A stretch of 64,000 nt of DNA from Favolaschia claudopus (GCA_037176885.1 JAWWNJ010000084.1:186001-250000), one strand, 5' to 3'. Counted from the first letter of the stretch, positions 44,541 through 56,334 are shown. Numbers and translations: made by a program. Notes: a model not told the origin generated them from the sequence alone.

Positions 44541-45219
44541 CAGTGGTGGCAAATAGAAATTGCCGTGGCTTTTTGGTAAAAATCTTGCTGTATGCTTCAC
44601 CGAATGACCTCAAATAAGATGTAAAGATGGGTATGTGATACTTCTGTACCTCCTAGAACACTCAGCAATATATCATGCACTGAGAATGCATCAATAATGG
44701 ATGGTTCCCGATTTTTGCCATATCCGGAAAAACACAATGTACCCTCAGCAAAAAAGTGTCATAATAGGATAAAAGTCCTTGAAAAACAATGCTGGTTCTC
44801 ACTTTGATTGACTGGAATTGACCCTCATTTGAGCTCACAACGGCCGCGCGAAGTTGGTCATTTTAGCTATTTTCTCTGCATTTTCAGCTATTTTGTGTGA
44901 AAATAGCCAACTCTGAGCGGCTGTTGTGAGCTCAAATGAGGGTCAATTCCATTCAACTAAAGTGGAAACTAGGACTGTTTTTCAAGTACTTTCATCCTAT
45001 TATGACACTTTTTTGCTGAGGATACATTGAGTGTTTCCAGATATGGCGATAATCAGATACTGTCCTGTTATTGATGCATTGTCAGGGCATAATATATAGC
45101 TGAGTGTTCTAAGCAGTACAGAGGTATCATATATTTATCTCTACATCTTATTTCAGGTCATTCCGTGAAGTATACAGCAAGATTTAGGCCAAAAAGGCAA
45201 TTTCTATTTGCCACCACTG
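44541..45219. mobile_element. TA-flanked long-TIR MITE family M6, copy 1 (679 bp)
   Basis: Starts CAGTGGTGGCAAATAGAAAT, ends ATTTCTATTTGCCACCACTG, flanked by TA (44539-44540, 45220-45221). The two halves are inverted copies over most of their length. In the centre TGAGCTCA…AAAATAGC is mirrored by GCTATTTT…TGAGCTCA (about 44835-44945). The whole element can fold on itself. Confidence 0.88.
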
Positions 45220-45574
45220 TATTGCGGCATTGATGCGGTATGTTATCTGGCTTGTGACTTTGTTATCTGGTGTGACTGTGTTATCTGTCTTTCTATTCTC
45301 TTCGCTGTTCATGGACAGGGAAAGCTGTATAGTACTCATTTTGTATGCCTCTAGTACTTGTCTACAAATTTTGGAGCACTCTGGCTTTGTTGAATTGGCT
45401 AAAAGTTCAATAGCATGTGGCTGTGGCAAGATAACACCCAGCTGATCGGGACATCAACCGGGTGACTCTCCACGGCGGCTGCCCGATAATATATACGAGC
45501 TGTGGGACCCGTGCCTTCGCCACTCAGGACCTTTAACGGTTATATGTACCGGTTCAGATTTCGCGCTCACTTGC
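45220..45574. other. no gene recognised
   Basis: Short frames only. Confidence 0.4.
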
Positions 45575-45700
45575 TGCTTTCAAGGCCGACGGCGCCGCAC
45601 TGCCGCTCGCTGCACTTGCCGGCGCGCGTCGCCGCGGGGAGAGCGTGGGTAAGTCCACGTGCTGCGCACGTGGTTTCCTGTCAAAGGCTGTGCCGTGCTC
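45575..45700 (-). mobile_element. Helitron-like element, fragment f
   Basis: Shares GCCGACGGCGCCGCACTGCC, GCTCGCTGCAC and CGCGTCGCCGCGG with copy e (25335-25400). Neither terminus is recognisable. Confidence 0.5.
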
Positions 45701-47396
45701 CAATGACAATGTAGGGATCTTGGCCGATCACAAGCCGATCAGACACAACAACCCCCCCAAATTAGGCAATCCGATAAAGCCGACCAGCTTTTCCTGGCTC
45801 GACCGTTCGACTTCTTTCTGTAGCTCAGAACTCAGACCGATAACGCTGAGATTTTGGCTACCCCCCCATTTTCATACTCTAAGAATCGCCTTGTGGTCTC
45901 GGATTATCTCGTTCCCCCATGTTTGGAACACATTTGCATGTTTGATTGACGCTGATGACATTCGGCAATGATTCGGCAGCCGTCGGTGAAATGTGGACGA
46001 CTCGGGTGAAATCGGAGACTGAGCTCCTTCTCTTTTTTCATCTCTCTTCTTGATCTTCCCCAACGCGTTTACATTTTGGGGCGGATCAATTAGCGATGTT
46101 AAGTAGGGGAGCTTGCTCCCCCTTGTCTGAGGTTACTCTCCCACGGGTACGCCATCAGTTAGCTGTTGGCATATGCCAACGACTTTTGGCAGCTGTCAAA
46201 ATTGTCGTCGTCTTGCTCCCCCGTCTTCCTCTGCTCTCATGGCTGCCCACGGCCTCGAGAAAGCCCTCCGAGATTAGCTACTTGGTGCGAATCTCTTAGA
46301 ATAGCTCAAACTGTGTGAGGTCTACCTGCGCGGCCTTAAGCTGCTGCTGCCTCAGACCTCTTACACAGAGCCAGCCCAGTTGCTTAAGTTAACTACGCCA
46401 AAATTAATGAGGATGCTTGAACCAGGTGTAATGCGTCGTGCACAGCTTGGGTTTACTTTAGATACATATGGAATGAACCTTAGTGAATTTGTATTCGAGG
46501 ATTAATGATGACTAATTACTCATGTCCGTGGAGGATTATGTCCGAAAAAGGCATACTCGTGTGATCCGACGAGTTCCGGGATCACATGTGATGCTGTCAA
46601 TCAACTTTCTCTTGTTCTTACCCAACTCTTACACTCTCCGCAAAACCAGCCCTCGCAGGCATGAATGGAGGAGTTAGAAAGAAGGCCGGAAGAAGAATTC
46701 CCTCCAGAAGCCACGCTACTCTTCATCTAGTTGCCTCCCCCGCCCCGCAATCCGTCCCACCCCAACTACTAGCTTTTGACCTTACAATAACAAAAGCGCA
46801 CCTTCGTCACTTCGTGCTCAGAATGTGGGGGAGCAAGGCCTTATTTTCTTCAACTTTTTTGGCAGACAATACTGCCAGTTTGGGAATTCATTTTGGTGTC
46901 TAGCGGAGAATTGACATCGCCTGAAGATGGTGCAAGTCCAAATATTGGTGCGTGTTTTTTTCCGTGCCATGATGTATAGATGCTCTTATTACATCTGCTA
47001 CACTTGTTCACCACGCTAGATAGTTGCTGAAATTTCGAGATCAACAAAGCTCGCCTGTAGAAGTTCAAACTACTTCGTATTCATCTCAGAGTTATCTACG
47101 GACATAAAATTGGGTTGAACGGCGAACTCGTAAGGCATGATTTAGACTGGCAAAAGCTGAACGCGTTGAATTGAGAACCAAATTCCGTTGAGCTTCGAGT
47201 TTAGCTAAGGTTCATACAGTAAAAGTCTGGTTGTCAAAAAAATGGAAACATGCAAACATCCTACTTGGTCTCATAGGCGATAGCATGCACAACACACTGG
47301 CTTTTGCGTGGATTATATGAGAATCCAAGACCGACGAGGAAGGGGACTGATGCGCGATAAATCCACAGAACATGGGTTGTTGGAGAAGACTAAAAC
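45701..47396. other. no gene recognised
   Basis: No conserved domain on either strand. The stretch 46600-46900 has a moderately long frame but no motif. Confidence 0.4.
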
Positions 47397-47600
47397 TGTG
47401 ACGGAAGCGAAGGCGAGTCGAGTTCCGGCACAAGTGGATCAAACAAAAGAACTGGTGTAAGTCTTAGATTGACCAAGGGAAAAGCTACTACGACAAGAAC
47501 TAAACTACTTATACAGGAGAATCAAGGCTGTGTACATGGAGTCATGGGGACGAAACGGGCAGATCTCGCCGTGAGCGGATGCGAACGCCGATTCGTCACA
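47397..47600 (-). repeat. 3' LTR of gag-only retrotransposon
   Basis: 204 bp, TG…CA, about 99 percent identical to 50130-50333. Differences seen: GTGGATC against GTGGACC, and TCAAGG against TCAGGG. Confidence 0.9.
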
Positions 47601-47776
47601 TCCGCTCTCCAGATCGTCGACCACGACGAGCTCAATCTTCATACAAAAATCAATAAATCTTGTTCAAAATCAATTCAACGTTCGAAATGGTCTTCGAATA
47701 ATCAAAATCAAACCATTTGGGTATCCTCGCCCTCCTCGACGACCATTTCGATGTCGAGGGAGGAAATTGTGCGAAT

Positions 47777-50034
47777 TTAGAAGTGTTCGAGAACTTCCGT
47801 GCTCTCCAACAGAGCATCGTGATCATCGTTCAGCGCGAAATCAACCGCGTGGGATGCAAAACCAGGAGGCCCTCCTTTCGAAACCATCGTGTTGAGTTCA
47901 GGACAGTTACGAGAAAGGTGACCCTGACACTGTACACCACAGTTAAAGCATAAACCAGCGGCAAGGTACTCATTTCGTTTCTTAACCGAAAGATGCTTGC
48001 CGCTGTCGCGAGATTTCGACCCAGTCGTTGAAGGTTCGGGTTCAGCACTGGAAACCGAGACAACGCGCCCTCCATTACGACGTCTTCCGTTCGAATCTGA
48101 TTCCAGTTTCTGGTCATCGGGCTTGGATTGAGTCTTACTCGATCCAGCCATATCAATCTCATCATTATCATCGTCAACCTTGACAATAATTTCGGCGCTC
48201 TCAGCACCAGCAGTAACTTCAGCCCAAGAAGAGGTTTCTGGATCAAGTTCATCCTTTCGAATGTCAGCGTTGAGGCTACGCCAGAACATGACAACCTTCT
48301 CTTGGTTGGCTTCAAGACCAATGGTGTTATAAATTCGTTCCCATTCAGCCTTGTGAATTAATACTGACTTAGTGCCTTAGACACAAGAGCGCAATCGAGT
48401 GCGTTGTTTCTCACGTAAATTCACAGGGAAACAAAAATTGAATAAACCCCAAAAGAACTCACTCAGAGTCCAAACGTGCTCATCATTCTCAACCTTGCTG
48501 TTGTAGAATTCAAGTGCACGAGCCGTCAAATAGTACGACAAGTAAAACACTCGTTGATCAGTCGGGACTTTGCCAAGTTGCACATAATTCGATCCTTCTT
48601 TAACAAATCGATGGAATGCAATGGCATCCGGTGAGCCATCATACTCCTTTGGAGGTATAGGCTTCAATATCATTTTATTCTTCCTGTGAGAACTCCGTTT
48701 CTTCCTAGAGGAACGGCGCTTGCGACGATGACGTGACGGGTATGACCTCCCGGAACCTGAACCATCTGAGGACTCAGAGTTGGAGTTCGACGAATCAGAA
48801 GGTTCGGGTGGGGTGGGTGAACCATCCACACGCTCGGCATTGCGCAGGGTGCGCTCAATGAAGCTGCCTGGCGCGACGCGCTTAGCAGGAGTGGGCTCGG
48901 GACGAGATCCGCGAGCGCCGTGATCCGCACCGATCTGTCAATGCTGTTTTTAACAGCAGTCTGCGCCTTGGTCGTCCGAGAACGTTGCAAGCTGCTGATC
49001 GGCGCTTGTAAATCAGCAATCTTTTCGTCTATGCTCTGGCCAGAGGCGACGGTATCTTTCGTTTGCTTCAGCAAAGGTCTGGGTTCGGGAGAAGCCATGA
49101 TTGGCGTCCGATCAAAGAACCCAGGTGGCGGTGAATGCTGTTCTTCTTTGACAGCACGGCGAATTTCGGCGAAATTATCAAAAGCGGCTCTTTGCGCGTC
49201 GATATCGCGCTCAGAGAAATCTTCCGAAAAATTTGCTGCACCCCAATTGCGAGGGTCAGCACCTTTACCCTTCTGGCGGGAGATGGTATTGCCGGACTGA
49301 CAATATTTTCAGGCACATTCATTGCCGATCTTTCATCAATATCAATCAAGTTCGTGATTTCATCATCTGGCGTGTTCTCGCGCGGGATAACTATCCCGCG
49401 CCCTGACGCAGCAGCCAAAGCTTCCTGGGCCAAAGCTTGGTGGCGGCGAGCGATACTCACAAGCTCACTCACACTCATGTTCTGAATCGCACGGGATACG
49501 GTCGATGTGGAATGGGATAACATATTCTGAGAATTTACTACGGTGAGTGAATCCGCTGAAGCTTGACGACCGGGCGTTGCCATGCGAGGGCGTGGCAAGG
49601 CCTTCTTCGAGCATCCCCCAATCCACGGCTGAGGTCAGAACGGGCCCAGAGAGCTCGCTACGCATCGGGGTCACCGATGGCGCACGCGTCGAGGGTACCG
49701 AAGGTGAAGTCTCGTTGCCCAGAGGCAATGGTTCGACGCCCGAAGGCGAAGCAGTCTCACCACCAAACGGTGATGGGGTCTCACCACCCGAAGGCAGTGG
49801 AAGGTCTACACGAGAGGAAGGTCCACCCGAGACCGCTTGACTGTACAATAGGTCGGGGGAAACGGGGCGTGGCTTTGTCGAAGAGGCACGAATCTCCGGT
49901 CGGGGGGTCCCAGAACGGGGACTCACGGCGATGGCAGTACTAGCAGGTCTCGGCACAGACATTCCAGGTCCAGGAACGAGGACACGAGCATGAGAGCGGA
50001 GAGGGTAGCGAGCACGGCCAGCGGGGTCAGTCAT
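47777..50034 (-). pseudogene. gag polyprotein of the LTR retrotransposon
   Basis: Structural capsid/nucleocapsid precursor of a Ty3/gypsy-like element. It probably starts at the ATG at 50032-50034 (MTDPAGRARYPLRSHARV, a basic N-terminus). Next comes a Pro/Ser-rich spacer with GGET repeats (about 49800), then a helical segment (MSVSELVSIARRHQALAQEA, 49480-49410). The capsid region (YDGSPDAIAFHRFVKEGSNY … SKVENDEHVWTLSEFF, 48640-48440) is in another frame. A TAA at about 48374-48376 interrupts it, and the same frame continues with a basic/acidic linker and the knuckle CFNCGVQCQGHLSRNC (about 47940). At least two frameshifts and one nonsense codon make it non-functional, even though the LTRs are nearly identical. 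Confidence 0.8.
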
Positions 50035-50129
50035 CGGGGTCGATGTCGAGCTCAGAGGGTCAGAGGAGGTCGGGGGCAAGCGTAGTCAAGAGCGTCGACG
50101 GATCTAGTGACTTGGTTCAGTTCAAAAGA

Positions 50130-50333
50130 TGTGACGGAAGCGAAGGCGAGTCGAGTTCCGGCACAAGTGGACCAAACAAAAGAACTGGTGTAAGTCTTAG
50201 ATTGACCAAGGGAAAAGCTACTACGACAAGAACTAAACTACTTATACAGGAGAATCAGGGCTGTGTACATGGAGTCATGGGGACGAAACGGGCAGATCTC
50301 GCCGTGAGCGGATGCGAACGCCGATTCGTCACA
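50130..50333 (-). repeat. 5' LTR of gag-only retrotransposon
   Basis: 204 bp; on the minus strand followed by TCTTTTGAACTGAACC, where a primer-binding site would lie (tRNA not identified). Flanked outside by AAAAC. Confidence 0.9.
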
Positions 50334-50973
50334 AAAACCAAGTCTTGTGTATTTTTGTATCTCACTCAATTTTCATGCACTTTATTTAAGCCTGAACCAT
50401 GGACCTTGAAACTGCGCCTGCGCGGAGAGCGCAATACTTGGTGTTTCCGGAATCCAAGGACCAACTGAACTTCCAGATTTGTTTTTGAGTGTTCAGCCCA
50501 AGTACGCAAAGAAATTGTGTCTAATCAATTACTTCACTGTCTCCAACACGAATAAAGCCTCAGAGCATTGTTGTAAGAGCATCTGAAGGCAATTCGCCGT
50601 GAATTCAGTGAAATTTATCGGCTTTTTCGGACTAACTGTGAGAACGGCCAAGGAAGATGATGATGGAATCAATTTATTAAGTAACGTTTCATGCCCTTTA
50701 GGGCATATGTCGCTACTGCGCCTCTGTGTAGCTAACTATAGGTACTGTGGTAGGTACGTAGTCGTGATGAGTAGATAGATCAACAGAGTAGGTGTGGACA
50801 CGGGTACGAGTAAATGCGAGGCCATGAGAAAACGATCATGGTGGGACAAACTTGAGAGTATGGTATGGTTCATGGGGCGAAAAGCTCTAGGAGCGGAAGT
50901 CCAGGTACGGCTGATTGTACGTGAGGGGAAGGGGCATGAGGGGAGGGGGGAATAAGTGCTAAACGGACTCGCC
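50334..50973. other. no gene recognised
   Basis: GCCCTTTAGGGC occurs at about 50693. This may be the 3' part of the adjacent minus-strand LINE fragment, but no motif proves it. Confidence 0.35.
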
Positions 50974-51411
50974 TCAGTGCTCACTTTGCATAGCAGCAAA
51001 GAAGGACCCAGAGGCAGAAAGTTCATCCTCGATGCGACGGAAGAGTATCTGACGAACAGGGCACTCTGCCGCTGTAGCTGAGTGTTTACCACCACAGCCA
51101 CGCAGAGCGCATCTCGGGACGATATGGGGGCACTGTTTGCCAGATTTGCAGGGTTTGGCGTTGGGGCAACGGCATTCTGAAGTGGGATGAGGACCGGCGC
51201 AGGTGCCACAGACAGCCTTGCTGTGGCATTGGGAGGCAATATGACCGAATCGGAAACATTTGAAGCACTGGCTGGGACGGGGCCGGTACTTCTCAACACG
51301 GTGGAGGAATCCTTCGAGAGCCAGGTGCTCTCCAATACAGGCATTCGCCACGTCCGCGTCGTCGAAATACAGGACAAGCGATGAGTGGCGTTTGGTTGCT
51401 CGGAGCTGCTT
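50974..51411 (-). pseudogene. LINE ORF1 (gag-like) C-terminal zinc-knuckle fragment
   Basis: Nucleic-acid-binding ORF1 protein of a Tad1-like LINE. Near 51350 a conserved block (SLVLYFDDADVANACI) leads into three CCHC-type knuckles: CFKCFRFGHIASQC, CGTCAGPHPTSEC, and a third (CALRGCGGKHSATAAEC) carrying two extra residues relative to the usual C-x2-C spacing. The frame ends at 50974. The N-terminus is replaced at about 51412 by plus-strand DIRS sequence, and no ORF2 follows. It is an isolated fragment. Confidence 0.75.
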
Positions 51412-52790
51412 ATGCCCAGATGACTCTCTGTTGTATGGCTTCTACTTTGACGGTGTTGATTACATTGGCGCTCGCCCTCCATTTGGATCCCGCTCATCAT
51501 CCTCCACTTTCAATTTGTTTGCGGAGGCCCTGCACTGGATCTCAGAGCGAATGGGCTCACCTCTTGACCCCTTCCTTGACGACTTCTTCGGTGCTCGCGC
51601 GGCGGACGAGTATGACCTTGCAGAGCGCAACCGTGCAATCTTCCGCGCAATCTGTGACGCAACTGGTTTTTCAGCACATCCGGTTAATGACATTCCTCCG
51701 TCTACCCGTGGGGTTATTCTAGGGATTGAGATCGACAGCGTTGCCTTCACGGTGGCTCTCCCTGCAGGGAAGCTGCAGCGCACCATGGCTACCCTGCACT
51801 CACTTCTATCCGGAGCGTCAGCTACCCTCTTGGAACTCCAGTCAGTTGCTGGCCTTCTGCAGTTTGCAACGAAAGTCCTGCCTGCAGGGCGCGCTTTCAT
51901 CCGTCGTGTGTACAATGCCCTGTCCCGTTTCCCATCCTTTGGTCGGCGTCGCATCCCGAGAGGTGCACGCCGTGACTTGGAATGGTGGGCTCGTCTTCTT
52001 CCGACTTGGAACGGTATCCAGTCCCTACATCCTCACCGCCTGGGCGTGGTTATCTTTACTGACGCCAATCGGTCTTCCTCGAAAGGAACTGGCGGTCATC
52101 TAGGGCCCCGGGAGGCACCTATCGATTTTTTTTGCGATGCGAGTACCCAGGCGGCACCGGGGAAAGTCTATCCTTTTCAAGGAGCTGTGGGCCGTGCTCC
52201 ACGCTCTTCGCATTTGGGCATCTCCAGCCTGGGCCGGGTCCCGGGTCTTACTTCGGGTTGATAACACCGGCGGCGTGGCTGGCTTGAACGGAGGTTCTAT
52301 TCGGGAGGCACCTGCACAGGCGCTCTTGAGGGAGGTCTTCCTTCTGGCGCTATCTTTCGGCTTTTCCATCTCCTGCGTGTGGGTTTCCTCTGAACAGAAC
52401 TACCTTGCTGACACACTCTCTCGTTTTGACATGCCACGTCTTCGCCCATTGTTGCCTCAATCCTTCGCCTCACAGCGCACTCCCTTCCCCCACCTCCCGC
52501 CGGATGGCCTGAACGGGTTGATCAACCACCGCTCGTCGCCTACTTCCTCTGGCACGAAATCGCTGCCTCCACCCGCGGTGTCAACCAGACATCTTGCAAC
52601 TCCTTTGAGTCTTTCTGCATGCGCAAATAGGGGGCCGACGGTGCCTCTCCATACGAGTCTCTAGCCGCACCCGTTGTCTTGCTCTCTTGGGCCTCAGCTC
52701 ACCTTCCTCGCCGTCCCGGCAGCCCCTCCCCCCTCGGGCTGTCTTGTCTCCCGGGGTTCCGGCCCGAGAGCGCTCGCTGCGCTGGCGCTT
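51412..52790 (+). pseudogene. DIRS-type retrotransposon fragment (RT, RNase H, start of tyrosine recombinase)
   Basis: The plus strand opens with DDSLLYGFYFDGVDYIGARP and PFGSRSSSSTFNLFAEALHW, then the reverse-transcriptase active-site motif FLDDFFGA (about 51570) and the thumb region to about 52070. A T8 run (52126-52133) marks a one-base frame change. After it follow RVPRRHRGKSILFKELWAVL, VDNTGG and YLADTLSRFDMPRL, the RNase-H region peculiar to DIRS elements. A further frame change leads to TRGVNQTSCNSFESFCMRK and PVVLLSWASAHL, the N-terminal core-binding part of the YR recombinase. The catalytic Arg/His/Tyr part is missing because minus-strand copia sequence takes over near 52790. DIRS elements integrate by tyrosine recombinase instead of an integrase. 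Confidence 0.82.
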
Positions 52791-52799
52791 CCGCTAACC

Positions 52800-54515
52800 C
52801 CGAATTAAGGTTTGCGGCTGCAGCCTTGAGCTCAGCGACTTCCCGAATACGAGTAGATGGTGGAGGTGGTAGAGGACGAGGTTGACGAGGTGCCCGGGGT
52901 TTAGGTTGTGACACGATATCCGCAGGTCCAGCCTGAGCAGGAGGGGATGGTGCACGGGGAGGTACCGGATTGGCAGCTGGAGGCGTAGAAGTGGAGGAAG
53001 GAGGGCTGTCATCATCATCATCAGCTTCGGTCGAAGACGATTTGAGAGAAGAATATTTGTATGAGTGTATCTCCCCCTCAGCCCGAAATTCCCCACAATT
53101 TGAGTTGTCGTCGAATTTGATATGAGGCAACGATCCGAAGGTACGCTTTGAGGGGCGATAAACCTTCCAAGCCTTGCGATCATCCGGGTACCCAACAAAA
53201 ATAACCGATTCGCCGCGATGGTCGAACTTTTTGCGATTAGGATTGTCATTATAGAGGTAAGCCCTGCAACCGAAACGGTGAAAAGACCTGTACTTCGGCT
53301 GTTTGCGGTTTGGGAAGCGGATGGAGAAAGGGGTACGAAGGTCGAGAGCGCTGTGTGGGTTACGGTTTTTGACATAGACCATGTAATTGCTGGCCTCAGC
53401 CCACATGCTAAGCGGCAGGTCGGCGTCGATGAGGACGGTGCGAACGCGGTCAAAAATAGACCTAAACTGACGTTCGGCAACACCGTTCTGTTCAGGAGTA
53501 CGTGGAGCGCTGGTTTTGAGCTGAATACCACGTGCCTTCAAGAACCGCTTCAGGTCTTCGTTGATACTTAAATTCACCCCCATTATCGACGTGCCAGACC
53601 TTAAGCTTGCGACCTGTCTCACGCTCGACCATCTCCAACCACTCCTTGAATGTAGCTACTGCATCACTCTTGTGACGCAGGTAAAACATCCAAATCCAGC
53701 GAGAGCAGTCATCGGTGAAAGCGAGGGCATATTTCGATCCGTTCAGAGTATGGACTGGAGCAGTCCAAAGATCTGAATGAACGTGATCGAGAATATGTTC
53801 GGCATTTTCCTCTTCCGAAGGAGGAAAAGAGGCACGAGTCATCTTGCCCTCCATGCAAGATTGACATACCGGCGGCTCAGCATTGAGTTCCGCCGTAGAT
53901 AGTTTCACACCTGAAATGTGACCCTTCCGACCGAGAGCGCGCAGCGCAGGGTAGCCTAGATGCCCTAGACGCTGATGCAGCTCCTCAAGCTTTGAGGTCG
54001 GAGGTCGAGACGAGGTGGAAAAAGAATTCTCCGTCGACGAGGAGGAATCGAGGTGATAGAGGCGATCGCTGCCGGGAGAGGCGGTCAGAATAACCTTCTC
54101 GGACGAAATGAGGTTGCGGATGAGCTTGCCACTGTCACCCTTCTCAAAGGTAACACAGCGTCCACCGCCAAAGACGGTGTAACAGTCCGCCTGATCAAGC
54201 CGCGACACTGATATAAGCGTCGGCTGAGAGTCAGGGACATAACAGGTATCTTTCAACCTGAGTCGGACGTTACCATCCTTAGGATGGGACGCTAGTAGCT
54301 GTGCTTCACCGCGACCCTCGATTTTCCTCGAACCGTTGCCGAACCCGCTGATATTTCCGGATACGGCTTGGGCGTAAGAAACGAAGTCGCGTCGAACGGA
54401 GTGAATGTGTGTCGATGTACCGGAATCGATGATGGTAGACGCACCCACTGTACGTGCACTGTACGCGGAGTTGTTGGTCTGGGAGGATGACGTCGGAGGT
54501 GTAGCCGGAATGCTC
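52800..54515 (-). pseudogene. Ty1/copia protease-integrase region, frameshifted
   Basis: The minus strand has ASTIIDSGTSTHIH (protease DSG), then the GAG-pre-integrase zinc finger (LHQRLGHLGYPALRALGRKG … VCQSCMEGK). The integrase core follows: HSDLWTAPV, ALAFTDDCSRW and HVDNGGEF, then after a frame change near 53565 KTSAPRTPEQNGVAERQFRS with the catalytic Glu. An integrase C-terminal domain (GCRAYLYN, VIFVGYPDDRKAWKVYRP) and a Pro-rich linker end near 52800. Upstream gag is missing and RT does not follow here. The frame change is a one- or two-base indel in AATTTAAGT. Inactive fragment. Confidence 0.85.
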
Positions 54516-55341
54516 TAAGTCCTGTAGCAGTTCGTTTAAGGCAAGCAAATGGAAGAACATACAACGCGCAAAATATTTTGGGGTACCATCAGGGTTTTCG
54601 GCGACAAAGCCGAGACAAGTTTGGATGCAGTCGGTAACGACATTGAACAACCCGACTCGCGTCTTGTATTCAATACTTAACGGTGGTTGGGTTACGGGAT
54701 AGGTATGGCATTCCGGATGCCGATGAGCAGGAATCATCAGGAATAGCGAGGAACGCAAAAACAAATCGCCAGTGTGCTTTGATGCAATACAATGCATAAA
54801 GGAAATCCTGAGGAATTATCCTCGGGCATTCCTTGCCGTTCATCGTGATTCCTCATGATTCACCGTGACGAACATTGGAAACATGAAGGAAACAGGCGGA
54901 TAGGCAAGGATTATCATCATCATTCAACCGGATGTATGAGGAAAGGCGAGGAATCGTACAGATGTTCAAGGATTTGGAAGGAAATTAGGTTGGGTGCAAT
55001 GTCAAACTATTTTAGTCCAATGGCGCCCTTCATAGTGGGCGGCAGCGGCAGCGCTCAAACGAAGGGTTTGGCGGCAGCAGTGTGACATTGTGACAAAAGT
55101 GCCGCCATGTTTACCAACGCTCTTGGCGGTCACTGGCGGCAACCGGCGGCAGTACTGCGGCAGTGGCGGCACTTTGGGGGTGCCCGGTAAATGGTAGTTA
55201 TAACTTTTGTCTCGTCTATTAACGGGATGCGATGATTCACCGCGCGTATTGAGGGCAGATGATCTGGCGGGGCGGCTTCATCAACAAACAAGAACAACTA
55301 AATCACTGATTTGGCAGGCGGTGCCCACCTCCAAAACGCTA
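54516..55341. other. no recognised gene; GGCGGCA cluster
   Basis: A minus-strand frame (about 54797-54510; contains DGTPKYFARCMFFHLLALNE) has no recognisable family. At 55030-55185 the word GGCGGCA or GGCGGCAG recurs about eight times, in a pattern like subterminal transposon repeats. Confidence 0.4.
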
Positions 55342-56023
55342 TCCCCCCAACGCTGGTGCCAGGCACGTGGCCTCGGATCTCGGGCATCAAAGATGGATGC
55401 CACGCTGTCAGGACTTGCTCGTCCGTTTTTGAGCGCAAAGTTTAGCCCATCAAACTTTCCCAATACGGAAATCCGTAGCCATTCGATGGCTCCAATGGCT
55501 CTTCGCAAACCCTCTATTGGCGCCGAAACTGGCCTTCCAGTTCTCCGAATTGATTTCAAGCTCACGGCGGCAATTTCCTTTGCAACGCGCAAGAAGCGTA
55601 GGTTTACTGTAAGCTGGCCAATCGTGAGTACTGTTATACTACAACAAGGCTCAAAAGAAGCATACTCGACGGCATGGGATGCCACGAATGTCTGAGTGTG
55701 GGCGAAGGAAGACAGACGCGTCAGGTCAGAAATGATTTGTGACTTGACGCGTCGCAGATGTGACTCAACGCGTTGACAACGTAGCGACTTCAAGCTTTTG
55801 AAGCCTTGCAGAAACTAAATTGCGAGGACAAGTCTAAAATATATTTATTCTCAATTATACTACTACTGAGTTAGAGCTCCCGACTGCATCGGGAGGGCGG
55901 GACAGCGTCGGCAACACCTTTAGCGCTCGCAAACGTTAACGGACGAGCAAGTCCTGACAGCGTGGCATCTATCTTTGATGCCCGAGATCCGAGGCCACGT
56001 GCCTGGCACCAGCGTTGGGGGGA
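55342..56023. mobile_element. TA-flanked long-TIR element family M7 (682 bp)
   Basis: Begins TCCCCCCAACGCTGGTGCC and ends GGCACCAGCGTTGGGGGGA, flanked by TA (55340-55341, 56024-56025). The inverted arms match for about 85 nt, through GCCACGCTGTCAGGACTTGC. Inside are a partial M5 MITE (55437-55518) and GACGCGTC words (55720-55780). Confidence 0.85.
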
Positions 56024-56037
56024 TACTACTACTACTA

Positions 56038-56334
56038 CAAGCTTAAGCACCCCGCCTTCGGCAGGGCCGGCTCGCTGCGCTCGCGTCCCTACCTACGGGG
56101 GGTACACAGCTTGTCGGGGCTCCGCCCCAAACCCCGCAGGTTTTTTTCTTGCTGGATTGCGTGTCCTCGGCGCCGCACTACCGCTCGCTGCACTCGCCGG
56201 CGCGCGGCGCCGGGGACCGCGTGTGAGTTTCAACATCTCGACAGCCGGTTGTGTTGTAGGATGTTGACAAAACCCCGTGATTTTCTGTCAAAAGTCACGC
56301 GACTGATGGCCTGGCCCTCTTTTCAAGTATAGGA
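56038..56334 (-). mobile_element. Helitron-like element, copy c (297 bp)
   Basis: Reverse-oriented, near full-length match to copy d (29517-29815). On the minus strand it starts TCCTATACTTGAAAAGAGG at 56334 and ends GGTGCTTAAGCTTG at 56038, followed by T. Confidence 0.75.

Larger units (their letters stand above)
47397..50333 (-). mobile_element. complete gag-only LTR retrotransposon (2.94 kb)
   Basis: Two direct 204-bp LTRs (47397-47600 and 50130-50333) differ at only two positions by eye and are bounded by TGTGACG…CGTCACA. The 5-bp target duplication AAAAC flanks the element (47392-47396, 50334-50338). On the minus strand the internal part holds a degenerate gag with a zinc knuckle. A purine-rich tract (CTGGAGAGCGGA) lies immediately before the 3' LTR. 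Protease, reverse transcriptase, RNase H and integrase are absent, so transposition must have used enzymes from another element. Confidence 0.9.

Noticed and set aside
51460..51954. Minus-strand frame opposite the DIRS reverse transcriptase
   Set aside because: Shadow of the plus-strand RT, which carries the family motifs.
52794..53531. Second long frame over the copia integrase region
   Set aside because: Out of phase with the conserved integrase motifs; no similarity pattern of its own.
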